DNA of 62,729 bases from an uncultured bacterium (GTDB lineage: Bacteria > Hydrothermota > Hydrothermia > UBA1063 > CAJXJZ01): positions 1 to 62,729 of the forward strand of contig CAJXJZ010000006.1 of NCBI GenBank assembly GCA_913055745.1, read 5' to 3'. The notes under the pieces were generated by a model. That model had not been told where the DNA came from and ran no database searches. It saw only the letters and a list, made by a program, of their open reading frames with translations. The position numbers were made by a program, and so were the translations under genes. Every line of letters begins with the position of its first letter. The stretch's first letter is position 1. This document shows, piece after piece, positions 25,503 through 35,067 of the stretch.

Positions 25503-28500
25503 TTAAAACCTCTTTTCAAATGAGAGACCAAAGTAGTATCTACCTTCCTCATCTCTAATAGCATTTAGGCCAAAATATCGTGATATTTTGTATCTTAAAT
25601 CAAACCTGTCATACTGAATAGAGAGAAAATCATGATAGTATTTCAGGTAGATATTAGAACTTACATAAAAACCAATACTGAGGTGTGGGTCTTCTTCGAT
25701 ACTACCAGATGAAACTTCAAGTTCTCTGAGGCCAAGTTTACTACGAATGCTCCTTGTGAGATAACTCTGAGCAAATCCAAGTGCTTTTTTCTCAAGCAAG
25801 GTGGTGGTAAGTACATTAAAGGAACCCTGTGATAATAGTTTACCAAAGGTCAAGAGTGCAATTATATTACTTTCATCAAGTGAGGGAGTAGATGTAAGAT
25901 TTATGACGGGCTCTGTCAATGTACCAGAAATATTTAGTCTGACGGTGTATGAATCAACATCTGTTTCAGCGTTTATATCAAGTTCAGGGTCTATCTTGGA
26001 TAGATTATTAAACTCTACAGTGCCATCTGCAACCTTAAACATTCTGTCAAAATAGGAAAAATCACCAGAAAGCACGGTAAGTTTACCATTTAATAGCATA
26101 CCTCTTAAACCATAGATATATGATAATTTGCCTGAAAACTCTATGCGCGCCATCTCATTTAATAGGAAAACATTGTTATCCCATGATATGTTTATATTCA
26201 TGGATAATATGGGATTATACTCCTCTTTGGATACAGTGGGGGGAGATTTGAATTCCGCAAACAAATACCCTTCTTTTACCTTCACATCCCCTTTTATGAG
26301 AAGAGGCGTTTTTTCACCCCTTGTGAGATAGAGGTTTGCATCGCATACACCCTCTATTTCAGAACCTATCTCAATATATATATCCTTTGCAGATATGCTA
26401 ATATCCGGTGAATCAAAAAGCGCGCTTGTGCTTTTTATTTTTCCGCGTGCTATTATCTCTCCTGCGTCGCTTTCACCTCTTAGGCTCCTAAGTATGATTT
26501 CGTCACCTTTAAACTGTATATATCCCTTAATATTATCCGTTCTTATCCCAACTGCTGGTAGGTATCCATTCTGGCCATTTATCAAGATAGTACCTCTGAA
26601 TAATGGATGTTTCAATGTGCCTTGAAGAATAATATCACCATCAACACTGGCATATTCAATATTGTAAACATCAGATATATAAGAAAATGCTGGGGTTATA
26701 TCAAATGTTTTAAATTTAACTGTTATATCAGGTGTTATGCTGTCGGCTATTATTGGATACAATTTATCCCCGAATGTGAGGGTTCCCTGTGCTAACATCT
26801 CGCCTTCATTTCGCAAAATCTTAAGATATTTTATAGAAAGTATATGCCTTTCAAAACTCAGTGAATAGGCGATATTTTCTGCAGAAATGCCATGAAATTT
26901 AGGATTGTGTATATTCCCACTTGATATAAGAATGGGGTTATTTAATGTGCCTTTTAATACTGTTTTGGTACTTAACATCATATTATTTTCTTGTGGGTAT
27001 GGTAATACGAGTGAATCGGTTTCAATGGATATGTTCATTGTCCCATACCTATCAAATGTTCCTTTTATATTTAACCTTCCTTTTTCTGCATATAAATTGC
27101 CTGTCGCAAGGTAAACTGTATCTTTTTTGTATGAGGCAAATATACCTTTTTCCGAGAAGATATGCATCTTATTTATTATCCCATACATGGTATCTATACG
27201 GGCTGTGTATTCGCCCCTTTTAGTTTGAGCATTTCCTTTAAGATACATCCGGCCTCTTTGTGATGTTAGCCTCAATTTATAGGTGATCGTGGATAATTGC
27301 TTTATATTGGCGTTCATGAAAAGAGAATCTATGGCTATTTTTTCGTTGTATATAACACCACTTGCCTGTATATTTGCCTGTAGAGTATGGTCCTTTATAC
27401 TATGCATATTCAAGGTCACATCTTTTACTGTACCATAAGGTGAATGTAAGTGGGAGGCTTGAAGATAGCCATCGACTGAAACTTTCTTCCCTTTGATGAT
27501 TGTAGTGATAATTTCTCCCTTTATATGGCCATTTAAAGTGGTGTCATAATCTGCTATGTGTATATCCGGGAAAATGTGCAAGCGTTGTAACTCTGGTGTT
27601 ATTGTACCATTCAATACAGTTAAACTCCTACTATTTTGTATAGAAACGCTGTCAAGGGTAAAAATCATAGGTCTCTTAAAATTAAAAAATGCAGTAATAC
27701 TTCCTATGGGTCTTCCTCTATAATAACTTGTATCCACTTTTAAGAGGCCTTTTAATCTATCCCTTTTGCCCTTTACAAAGAGTTTGCCCCTTAAGTACGC
27801 ATCTTTTTCCTCATAAGAAAACCTGTTTATGTGAATTGAATATGTGAAATGGTCTTTATAGTTTATCTCTCCATTACCTTGAGAATGCAGCCAATCAGAG
27901 GCAAGAGTGAAGTTGTATTTAAAGGTATTCTTATCAAGTTTAATATCAAAAGTGCTGTTTTTGATGGTTCTTTGCAATACTTCAATGTTATGCATGTTCA
28001 CATTGATATAAGTTAAATTTGGCAATGCATGTATGGAAAGACGGTCCAACACAATATTCATATTATTTGAGGTAATGCCTCTTAGGTTCAATACTACAGT
28101 AGAATCATAGGTGGCACGAATATTGTCAATATAGAATATATTGCTTGCAAGTTCACCATTTTCAAGTTCAATGGCATTCTTTTTGTGGTAAATAGTAGAT
28201 TTAAAAAAATCAAGATGAAAGTCCTTCATACTGAGATCTTCCATCGTAAATTGGGCAGAGAAGCGGTGAGTAGAGCCATTAAATCTCACCTTAAGTTTTT
28301 TTAGAGAAACCGAATCATTTTTGTAATAAAGCACCATGTTTTTTACTTGTAGTGCGTAGATAAAAAATGGAAGATTTGGTATTTTAAAGTGTTTTTGCCT
28401 TTGCCTGCTTACATTTTGTGCATTTTTAGAAAGTGAGTTAAGATATATATGAATACCATTTATGTCAATTCTTCTAAGACGCAATCTAACAAGTTCAATG

Positions 28501-28739
28501 AAAGATGTGGATATACGAATGGTATCTATAGAAAAGTGCGGTGCACGTACCCCATATAAAGTGGTATTAAGAGGGCCTTTATTGATGACTTTTCCAATCT
28601 TAAATTCAGAATGGGTAAATCTTGAAATAAGACCAGATAATACATAGGCCCTCTTTTTGTATATTGCCCAAAGACCTAAAAAAAGGATAATAAAAAAAAG
28701 AAGGTCGGCTAAATAGCCTTTCTTAACTTTTTGTAGCAC
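25503..28739 (-). CDS. tamB: TamB-like translocation/assembly or lipid-transfer protein
   Basis: 1078 residues with one N-terminal membrane helix (about 10-27), a long AsmA/TamB-type repetitive beta region, and the DUF490/TamB C-terminus (residues ~880-1078: GTVEFNNLSKIDPELDINAETDVDSYTVRLNISGTLTEPVINLTS, then TFGKLLSQ and a terminal Phe). Family members span the periplasm and aid outer-membrane protein insertion or phospholipid transport. The start is GTG 28739, 31 bases inside rpmB, so translation is likely coupled. No TamA/BamA-type partner is adjacent. Confidence 0.88.
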   Translation of the reverse strand: MLQKVKKGYLADLLFFIILFLGLWAIYKKRAYVLSGLISRFTHSEFKIGKVINKGPLNTTLYGVRAPHFSIDTIRISTSFIELVRLRLRRIDINGIHIYLNSLSKNAQNVSRQRQKHFKIPNLPFFIYALQVKNMVLYYKNDSVSLKKLKVRFNGSTHRFSAQFTMEDLSMKDFHLDFFKSTIYHKKNAIELENGELASNIFYIDNIRATYDSTVVLNLRGITSNNMNIVLDRLSIHALPNLTYINVNMHNIEVLQRTIKNSTFDIKLDKNTFKYNFTLASDWLHSQGNGEINYKDHFTYSIHINRFSYEEKDAYLRGKLFVKGKRDRLKGLLKVDTSYYRGRPIGSITAFFNFKRPMIFTLDSVSIQNSRSLTVLNGTITPELQRLHIFPDIHIADYDTTLNGHIKGEIITTIIKGKKVSVDGYLQASHLHSPYGTVKDVTLNMHSIKDHTLQANIQASGVIYNEKIAIDSLFMNANIKQLSTITYKLRLTSQRGRMYLKGNAQTKRGEYTARIDTMYGIINKMHIFSEKGIFASYKKDTVYLATGNLYAEKGRLNIKGTFDRYGTMNISIETDSLVLPYPQENNMMLSTKTVLKGTLNNPILISSGNIHNPKFHGISAENIAYSLSFERHILSIKYLKILRNEGEMLAQGTLTFGDKLYPIIADSITPDITVKFKTFDITPAFSYISDVYNIEYASVDGDIILQGTLKHPLFRGTILINGQNGYLPAVGIRTDNIKGYIQFKGDEIILRSLRGESDAGEIIARGKIKSTSALFDSPDISISAKDIYIEIGSEIEGVCDANLYLTRGEKTPLLIKGDVKVKEGYLFAEFKSPPTVSKEEYNPILSMNINISWDNNVFLLNEMARIEFSGKLSYIYGLRGMLLNGKLTVLSGDFSYFDRMFKVADGTVEFNNLSKIDPELDINAETDVDSYTVRLNISGTLTEPVINLTSTPSLDESNIIALLTFGKLLSQGSFNVLTTTLLEKKALGFAQSYLTRSIRSKLGLRELEVSSGSIEEDPHLSIGFYVSSNIYLKYYHDFLSIQYDRFDLRYKISRYFGLNAIRDEEGRYYFGLSFEKRF

Positions 28740-28894
28740 TTGCTACATACCCTAACCCGTTTCTTTTTGCCATCTACAATTATTGTAGTTTTAATAAGGT
28801 TGGGTTTCCATTTTCTACGGGTTCTATTATGTGCGTGGCTTACATGGTTTCCAAACATAACCTCTTTTCCACAAATATCACATTTTGCTGCCAT
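28709..28894 (-). CDS. rpmB: 50S ribosomal protein bL28
   Basis: 61 residues, full length for bL28. It opens AAKCDICGKEVMFGNHVSHAHNRTRRKWKPNL, the L28 signature, and keeps two C-x2-C pairs (CDIC and CSKC), so it is the zinc-binding form. A GAGGAGGT Shine-Dalgarno precedes ATG 28894. It heads a minus-strand transcript with tamB and priA from a near-consensus promoter. Confidence 0.97.
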   Translation of the reverse strand: MAAKCDICGKEVMFGNHVSHAHNRTRRKWKPNLIKTTIIVDGKKKRVRVCSKCYKKLRKAI

Positions 28895-28923
28895 CTTATA
28901 CCTCCTCTTCTGTGTTGAGGTAT

Positions 28924-28952
28924 ATTATAAAGTTATAAACTCACATATACAA
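28924..28952 (-). promoter_or_regulatory. Promoter for rpmB-tamB-priA
   Basis: On the minus strand, TTGTAT (28952-28947), a 17-base spacer, and a perfect TATAAT (28929-28924), with a leader of about 23 bases carrying GAGGAGGT before ATG 28894. It lies back to back with the hsp20 promoter. Confidence 0.75.
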
Positions 28953-28956
28953 AGTC

Positions 28957-28985
28957 TTGCAAGTTCATGGGAAAAAAGTTAATAT
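28957..28985 (+). promoter_or_regulatory. Promoter for hsp20-lon
   Basis: TTGCAA (28957-28962), a 17-base spacer, TAATAT (28980-28985), then about 20 bases of leader with GGAGGAG before ATG 29012. No CIRCE-type inverted repeat is seen, so heat control, if any, uses another route. Confidence 0.5.
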
Positions 28986-29011
28986 TTATTACAGTAATAA
29001 GGAGGAGTAAA

Positions 29012-29422
29012 ATGTTTGATGATCCGTTTGAGGAGTTTGAAGAATTTTTTGATACTGCTTCACAGAAAATGTTTGCTTCAACTTTTTATAGGCCACCTAT
29101 GGATATCATAGAAACAAAGGAGAAGTACGTTATTACAGTTGAGATACCTGGCCTTGCTAAAGAAAACATAAAACTCGTATTAGAAGGCAATATACTGAAA
29201 ATAGAAGGTTTCAGACCAAGAGATCCAGTGTGTGATGAGGAAAATACCAATGCTTCTTTTGTTCATAGCGAAATACATTATGGGCATTTTAAAAGAAGGG
29301 TTGAGTTCCCCAATGGAATAATTGACGCGGATGCAATACAATCAAGATATACAAATGGGTTTTTGATAATTGAAATACCTAAAAAACAACCAAAAGAAAT
29401 AGAAATACAACTGGAGGATTAA
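29012..29422 (+). CDS. Small heat-shock protein (Hsp20/alpha-crystallin family)
   Basis: 136 residues from ATG 29012, chosen because AAGGAGGAG precedes it; an in-frame ATG 45 bases upstream would add a tail that overlaps the promoter. The alpha-crystallin domain covers ~30-130 (PPMDIIETKEKYVITVEIPGLAKENIKLVLEGNILKIEGFR, and the GxLxI-type NGFLIIEIPKK near the end). The protein holds unfolding proteins in solution as large oligomers. It is followed by lon after three bases, pairing holdase and protease in one quality-control operon. Confidence 0.95.
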   Translation: MFDDPFEEFEEFFDTASQKMFASTFYRPPMDIIETKEKYVITVEIPGLAKENIKLVLEGNILKIEGFRPRDPVCDEENTNASFVHSEIHYGHFKRRVEFPNGIIDADAIQSRYTNGFLIIEIPKKQPKEIEIQLED

Positions 29423-29425
29423 TAA

Positions 29426-31795
29426 ATGTTAGATGAATCTCAAGATTTTGCACCAGAAAGCATTAATATACCGGAAGTTGTGCCTGTTTTACCTATAAAG
29501 GGTGGGGTAGTGTTCCCAAATCTCATTGTGCCACTTGTTATTACAGATGATAAGTCCAAAAAACTCATAGATGAAGCCTTAAAGGGTGAGAGGATAATTC
29601 TTGCTGTAACACAAAAAGATGAACACAAGGAAAATCCCGATTTTAGTGAACTGTATAACGTAGGGACTGCATCACTTATTTTAAAAATGATGCGTACTTC
29701 TGATGGTTCTGTGCGTGTTATGATACAGGGGATAAAGAGGGTGAGGATAAAAGAGGAGGTTCAAAAAGAACCTTATTTAAAGGCACGTATAGAGCCTATT
29801 AATGAGATTGTCAAAGATGATTTTGAGGTGCAGGCGCTCATGCGCAATCTACTTAAGGACTTTGTAGAGATAGTGAAACGGGTAAACTACCTACCTGCAG
29901 AACTTGCTAAGGTGGTAACAGGGATAAAGGACCCATCTAAACTATCTGATTTTATTGCCTCATATATAAACTTCAAGATTGAAGAAAAGCAAAAGGTTTT
30001 GGAAGAGAGCGATGTTGAAAAAAGGCTGAAGTATATACTGGATTTATTAGTTAAAGAACTTGAGGTGTTAAAAGTCTCTGAACAGATAGAGGAGAAAGTA
30101 AGATCAGAACTTGACAAGGGACAAAGGGAGTATATCTTAAGACAGCAACTTAAGGCGATACAGAAAGAACTTGGAATTACAGATGAGAACCAACGGGAAA
30201 TAAACGAATTAAAGGAAAAACTTGAGAAAAAGAAACTCCCTGAAGAAGTGAAAAAAGCGGCATTAAAAGAAATAGACAAACTTTCTAAGATGATGCCGGG
30301 GTCACCAGAGTATGCTGTGTCCCGTAATTATATAGATTGGATATTGGAGTTGCCATGGCTTGATGAAACAGAGGATAATCTGGATCTAAAAAGGGCAAAG
30401 CGTATTTTAAATCAAGACCATTATGACCTTGATATTGTAAAAGAAAGAATCATAGAGTTCCTTGCTGTAAGGAAATTAAGAAAGGATACAAAGGGCCCTA
30501 TCCTTTGTTTTGTTGGCCCTCCAGGAGTCGGTAAGACCTCCCTTGGCATGTCCATTGCAAGGGCGATGGGAAGGAAGTTTGTCAGAATGTCACTTGGTGG
30601 TATAAGGGATGAGGCAGAAATAAGAGGCCATAGAAGGACATATGTGGGTGCACTCCCTGGTAGAATTATTCAGGGTATAAAGAATGCGGGTTCTCGGAAC
30701 CCTGTTTTTATGCTTGATGAAATAGATAAAGTTGGAGCAGATTTCAGAGGCGATCCTACTTCTGCCCTTTTAGAAGTGCTTGACCCAGAACAGAATTTCT
30801 CATTTGTTGACCATTACCTTGATCTTCCCTTTGATCTTTCAAGGGTATTTTTCATTGCAACTGCCAATACAATCCAAACAATTCCTCCAGCACTATTGGA
30901 TAGAATGGAAGTTATATCTCTTCCTGGGTATGTTGATATGGAAAAATTCTATATTGCAAGGAAGTACCTTATTCCAAAGCAAAAGAAAGAGACAGGTCTT
31001 GAAAATTACAAGATCACCTTTTCTAAAAAGGCTATTTTAAGTATAATAAGGGAATACACAAGAGAAGCAGGCGTAAGGAATCTTGAGAGAAATATCCAAA
31101 ATGTTTTTAGAAAGATAGCAAAGGAAATTGTAGAAAAAGACATTAAACCTGAAAAGGTCAATATTAGGATTACTCACACAAGGGTACATAAATACCTTGG
31201 ACCTCCTAAGTTTTACGAAGAGACAAAGGAAAGGGTATCTGAGTTTGGCATCGTCACAGGGCTTGCTTGGACGCCTACAGGTGGAGATATTCTATTTATA
31301 GAGGCGCTTAAAATGAAAGGTGAGGGAAAATTAATCGTAACAGGCCAGTTGGGTGATGTGATGAAGGAATCCATACAGGCGGCCTTTTCTCTTGTTCGTT
31401 CTAAAAGGGAAGAACTGGGTATTGAGGAAGGGTTTCATAAAAAGTATGATGTTCACATACATGTGCCAGAGGGTGCAATACCAAAAGATGGACCCTCTGC
31501 AGGCATTACGATTTTTACGGCCCTTGTTTCTCTTTTTACTGAAAAATCCGTGTCGCCAGACCTTGCTATGACCGGTGAGATAACACTAAGGGGAAAAATT
31601 TTGCCTGTTGGTGGCATAAAGGAAAAGGTTATTGCTGCCCATAGAGCAGGCATAAAGAAGGTTCTCTTGCCTAAATGGAATGAGAAAAACCTCATAGATA
31701 TTCCTAAGTATGTAACAGACGAAATAGAGTTCCATTTCGTTAGCAATGTTGATGAGGTGATAAAAATTGTCTTTGGTGAACATACATCAAGGTAA
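29426..31795 (+). CDS. lon: ATP-dependent protease Lon
   Basis: 789 residues, typical of LonA. The N-terminal substrate domain begins VPVLPIKGGVVFPNLIVPL. The AAA+ module has Walker A GPPGVGKTSLG (~363) and Walker B FMLDEIDKVG. The protease domain carries the catalytic Ser in KDGPSAGIT (~690) and the Lys in GGIKEKVIAAHRAGIKKVLLP (~733). It degrades misfolded and regulatory proteins in the cytoplasm. A TGGAGG Shine-Dalgarno overlaps the end of hsp20, which implies co-translation. Confidence 0.98.
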   Translation: MLDESQDFAPESINIPEVVPVLPIKGGVVFPNLIVPLVITDDKSKKLIDEALKGERIILAVTQKDEHKENPDFSELYNVGTASLILKMMRTSDGSVRVMIQGIKRVRIKEEVQKEPYLKARIEPINEIVKDDFEVQALMRNLLKDFVEIVKRVNYLPAELAKVVTGIKDPSKLSDFIASYINFKIEEKQKVLEESDVEKRLKYILDLLVKELEVLKVSEQIEEKVRSELDKGQREYILRQQLKAIQKELGITDENQREINELKEKLEKKKLPEEVKKAALKEIDKLSKMMPGSPEYAVSRNYIDWILELPWLDETEDNLDLKRAKRILNQDHYDLDIVKERIIEFLAVRKLRKDTKGPILCFVGPPGVGKTSLGMSIARAMGRKFVRMSLGGIRDEAEIRGHRRTYVGALPGRIIQGIKNAGSRNPVFMLDEIDKVGADFRGDPTSALLEVLDPEQNFSFVDHYLDLPFDLSRVFFIATANTIQTIPPALLDRMEVISLPGYVDMEKFYIARKYLIPKQKKETGLENYKITFSKKAILSIIREYTREAGVRNLERNIQNVFRKIAKEIVEKDIKPEKVNIRITHTRVHKYLGPPKFYEETKERVSEFGIVTGLAWTPTGGDILFIEALKMKGEGKLIVTGQLGDVMKESIQAAFSLVRSKREELGIEEGFHKKYDVHIHVPEGAIPKDGPSAGITIFTALVSLFTEKSVSPDLAMTGEITLRGKILPVGGIKEKVIAAHRAGIKKVLLPKWNEKNLIDIPKYVTDEIEFHFVSNVDEVIKIVFGEHTSR

Positions 31796-31831
31796 TAATG
31801 TTCTTTTTCTGTTTTAAGAAGGAAGTTTAGA

Positions 31832-32635
31832 ATGGAAAAGGAGAGGGTGCTTATTACAGGATCTACTGATGGCATAGGAAAAAGTGCTGCAATGTATCTT
31901 GCAGAAAATGGTTATAGGGTGATTGTACATGGGAGGAGCAAGGAAAAAGTAGATGAAATAACTTTTGAAATAGACAACAATGCAAGTGCTGTATATGCAG
32001 ATTTTGAGGACCTTAAAGATGTGGCGAGGATGGTAGATGAAATAAGAGAGAACTATCAAGATTTGAGTATTTTGATTAATAATGCGGGTGTTTTTGAACA
32101 TACAAGGAGAATAACAAAAGACGGACTTGAGGCAACTTTCCAGATTAACTATCTTGCACATTTCCTTCTCACATTGAAACTACTTGATCTACTTAAAAAG
32201 AATGCGCCAGCGTACATTATTAATGTGAGTTCAATGGTTCATGCCTCATCTTACAATAAGAGTAATATTCAGGGAGAGCAAAGATATGATGGATATACTG
32301 CGTACGGCGTATCAAAACTCTTTAATGTTCTTTTTACATATAAATTGGCAGACATGTTAAAAGAAGAGAATGTGCATGTGTATGCTGTTCATCCTGGGGT
32401 GATAAATACCAAACTTCTTGTCAAGGGTTGGGGGGCAGTTGGAAGTTCACCTGTGGTAGGAGCAAAGAATATCTTGAGCCCTATATTAAATGACAAATTG
32501 AGAGAAAAGACAGGCATATATGTAGAATATGGCAAAGTAAAAAAGTCTAAACCCATTACATATAGCAAAGAGGAGCAGGATTTTTTATGGAATTATAGTT
32601 TAGAACTATTGAAGAGTAGGGGTATTAAAATATAA
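31832..32635 (+). CDS. Short-chain dehydrogenase/reductase
   Basis: 267 residues with the classical SDR motifs: cofactor loop GSTDGIGKS (residues 9-17), VHGRSKEKV favouring NADP, NNAGVF (~85), catalytic Ser in INVSSM (~131) and Y-x3-K in YGVSK (~157-161). The overall sequence resembles retinol-dehydrogenase-like SDRs of unknown substrate. It lies 36 bases after lon and 12 bases before the GlmU-like gene. Confidence 0.9.
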   Translation: MEKERVLITGSTDGIGKSAAMYLAENGYRVIVHGRSKEKVDEITFEIDNNASAVYADFEDLKDVARMVDEIRENYQDLSILINNAGVFEHTRRITKDGLEATFQINYLAHFLLTLKLLDLLKKNAPAYIINVSSMVHASSYNKSNIQGEQRYDGYTAYGVSKLFNVLFTYKLADMLKEENVHVYAVHPGVINTKLLVKGWGAVGSSPVVGAKNILSPILNDKLREKTGIYVEYGKVKKSKPITYSKEEQDFLWNYSLELLKSRGIKI

Positions 32636-32647
32636 GGGAGATGTGGT

Positions 32648-33829
32648 ATGTATGTAATTTATGAGCGTAAAGAAGCACTACTTGATTTCTATCCATTTTC
32701 CCTCTCACATCCTTTGTGGGATTTGCGAGCAGGAGTCTATACCATAAAAGAGTTGTGGGAGACATTATTGCAGGATAAGGTCTATGTTTATACAGAACGA
32801 GAATATATGAAAGAGTATATAGAGGGACTTGGAACAGGTAGGTTTAGAAAACCAGATGTGTCTGATATTGTTATCTGTCCAACATATTTCCCAACTATTC
32901 AACTTGCAGAAAAGGTTAAAAAACTGAAGGAAGGTGAAGCGCTTGTGGACAAAAACGACAATATAATAGCATACAGAGCCTCTTATGCATCAGGGACCTA
33001 TTTTGAGTATTTTTCAAAAGAAACAGTTGATATACCTCGCATTGGGCATCTTTTTGAGCTTATTGATTTTATTGGAGAAAGAATTAATTATGAATTCAGT
33101 ATAAAAGATGAAAATAATGAGCCTGTATATAAAGATAAAAAAAATACAGTGCTTGTGAATAGGGAGGGGATAAAATTCGGGAAGAATGTAATATTACATC
33201 CTTTTGTGGTCATAGACGCAGAAGAGGGTAAGGTCATTATTGAAGACAATGCGATAATTTATCCATTTTCTTATATAAAAGGGCCTGTTTATATTGGTAA
33301 AAACTCCATTATAAAACCCCATTCAAAGATTTATGATGGTGTAAGCATAGGCAAGGTCTGTAAAATAGCCGGTGAGGTAGAGGGGAGCATTGTATACGGT
33401 TTTTCCAACAAACAACATGATGGATTTCTCGGGCATTCCTTTATCGGAGAGTGGGTAAATTTAGGTGCAATGACAACCAACAGTGATCTTAAAAATACCT
33501 ATGGCAGTGTTAAAATACAGATACGCCAAGAAAAAATAGATACAAAAAAGACATTCTTAGGACTTTTAATGGGTGACCATTCAAAAAGTGGCATAATGAC
33601 CATGTTTAATACAGGAACTATTGTAGGCTTTTCATCCAACATCTTTGGCGCTGATTTTCAGAAAAAGTACATACCATCCTTTTCTTGGGGAAGAGATGGT
33701 GTATACAAGCTTGAGGGTGCAAAACGTGCAGCAAAGAGGGTGATGGCAAGGAGAGGAAAAGAGTTTACAGAGCATCACGAGAAACTCTTTGAATACATCT
33801 ACACATTGAGAATCAATGAGGATTTATAG
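32648..33829 (+). CDS. GlmU-like putative sugar nucleotidyltransferase with left-handed beta-helix
   Basis: 393 residues. The N-terminal ~145 residues (YVIYERKEALLDFYPFSLSHPLWDLRAG) match a nucleotidyltransferase-like family seen mainly in Bacteroidota-type genomes, but they lack the canonical G-x-G-T-R-M loop. From ~170 on there are hexapeptide repeats (GKNVILHPFVVIDAEEGKVIIEDNAIIYPFSYIKG, IGKNSIIKPHSKIYDGVSIGKVCKIAGEV) forming a beta-helix. It may make or modify a nucleotide sugar for the aminotransferase and dehydratase genes downstream. The SD is GGGAG; start ATG 32648. Confidence 0.8.
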   Translation: MYVIYERKEALLDFYPFSLSHPLWDLRAGVYTIKELWETLLQDKVYVYTEREYMKEYIEGLGTGRFRKPDVSDIVICPTYFPTIQLAEKVKKLKEGEALVDKNDNIIAYRASYASGTYFEYFSKETVDIPRIGHLFELIDFIGERINYEFSIKDENNEPVYKDKKNTVLVNREGIKFGKNVILHPFVVIDAEEGKVIIEDNAIIYPFSYIKGPVYIGKNSIIKPHSKIYDGVSIGKVCKIAGEVEGSIVYGFSNKQHDGFLGHSFIGEWVNLGAMTTNSDLKNTYGSVKIQIRQEKIDTKKTFLGLLMGDHSKSGIMTMFNTGTIVGFSSNIFGADFQKKYIPSFSWGRDGVYKLEGAKRAAKRVMARRGKEFTEHHEKLFEYIYTLRINEDL

Positions 33830-33840
33830 GCCTTGTTTTG

Positions 33841-33879
33841 ATAAGATGTATTTATAGTTCGCCCATCTTATTTTAAACT
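33841..33879 (+). promoter_or_regulatory. Inverted repeat and possible promoter before the DegT gene
   Basis: ATAAGATG (33841-33848) pairs with CATCTTAT (33864-33871) across a 15-base loop and is followed by a T run. Overlapping it are TTTATA (33851-33856) and TAAACT (33874-33879), 17 bases apart, ending nine bases before ATG 33889. The hairpin could terminate the upstream transcript or act as an operator on the new one. The sequence alone does not decide. Confidence 0.45.
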
Positions 33880-33888
33880 ATCAGTAGT

Positions 33889-35067
33889 ATGATGCATGTA
33901 CCTTTATCGAGGCCCTATAAAACAGAGGAGGCGATAGATTATATAAAGGATGTCCTCTCAAGTCCTTATGTGAGTTCTGGGCCATACATCAATCGTTTTG
34001 AAGAATCTATCAAAAAGGTGAGTGGGGCAAGATACGCTGTATCATGTTCAAGTGGTACAGCAGCGCTTCATATCCTCATTAAATCCCTTAATATAGGAGA
34101 AAATGATGATGTTATAACAACGCCTTTTTCTTTTATTGCGACTTCCAATGTAATACTTTATGAAGGTGCCAATCCTGTATTCTGTGATGTAGAGGAAAGA
34201 CATCTTAATCTTTCTTATGATAGGGTGAAGGATTGCATAGAAAAGGATTATGCATGGAAAAACGGCAAACTCCAAAACAAACATACAGGAAGAATACTAC
34301 AAGCTATCATGCCTGTTCATATATATGGATACCCTGCATACATGAAAGGTTTTAAAGACCTTGCCCAAAGGTATGGATTGAAAATCATAGAAGATGCAGC
34401 AGAGGCATTTGGTTCTTATATTTACATAGATGGGAAAAAACAGATGGCAGGTACCATAGGTGATGCGGGAGTCTATGCCTTTTATGCCAACAAACAAATA
34501 ACCACAGGGGAGGGGGGAGTAATAGTAACAGGGGAGCGAAAAATAATGGATGATGCCCTTTCTCTTCGTAATCAAGGGAGGTCACTTTCATCTAAGTGGT
34601 TAATCCATGAGAGAATTGGTTACAACTACAGAATGTCAGCATTAAATGCTGCCTTGGGTCTATCTCAGGTAGAGCATCTTCCAAAAGTCATTGAAAAGAG
34701 AAGGAGTGCATTCTATAGGTATAACCAATTGCTTGGTGATATTGATGAAATAGAACTCTTTACAGAAGAAGACCATGTAAAAACAAACTGGTTTGTTTAT
34801 ATTATAAGATTTAAAAAAGCAGAATTAAGAGATAAGGTGGCTACTTACCTTAAAGAAAAGGGTATTGAAACACGGCCGTATTTTGATCCTCCTTTACACC
34901 TTCAACCCGCCTATAGGAAAATCCTCCCTTATAAGGAAGGAGATTTTCCTATAAGTGAAGATGCATCCCGTAGGGTGCTTGCACTACCGTTTTTTACTGG
35001 GATAAAAGAAGAAGAGCAGATATATGTGAGTAAGACTTTGAAGGAGGCAATCGGAAAACTCCTATGA
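33889..35067 (+). CDS. DegT/DnrJ/EryC1/StrS aminotransferase (sugar aminotransferase)
   Basis: 392 residues. PLP-dependent enzyme that aminates a keto sugar nucleotide. It starts VPLSRPYKTEEAIDYIKDVLSSPYVSSGPYINRFEE, has the phosphate-binding SCSSGTAALHI (~49), the IEDAAEAFGS segment (Asp binding the pyridine N), and the Schiff-base Lys in YANKQITTGEGG (~202). The gene overlaps the next by four bases (ATGA) with a 4,6-dehydratase, so together they probably make a 4-amino-4,6-dideoxyhexose, as PglE and PglF do. No Shine-Dalgarno precedes the start. Confidence 0.93.
   Translation: MMHVPLSRPYKTEEAIDYIKDVLSSPYVSSGPYINRFEESIKKVSGARYAVSCSSGTAALHILIKSLNIGENDDVITTPFSFIATSNVILYEGANPVFCDVEERHLNLSYDRVKDCIEKDYAWKNGKLQNKHTGRILQAIMPVHIYGYPAYMKGFKDLAQRYGLKIIEDAAEAFGSYIYIDGKKQMAGTIGDAGVYAFYANKQITTGEGGVIVTGERKIMDDALSLRNQGRSLSSKWLIHERIGYNYRMSALNAALGLSQVEHLPKVIEKRRSAFYRYNQLLGDIDEIELFTEEDHVKTNWFVYIIRFKKAELRDKVATYLKEKGIETRPYFDPPLHLQPAYRKILPYKEGDFPISEDASRRVLALPFFTGIKEEEQIYVSKTLKEAIGKLL

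Noticed and set aside
29887-30279. Ser/Phe-rich minus-strand frame opposite lon
   Set aside because: Low-complexity antisense of the Lys/Glu-rich coiled-coil region of Lon.
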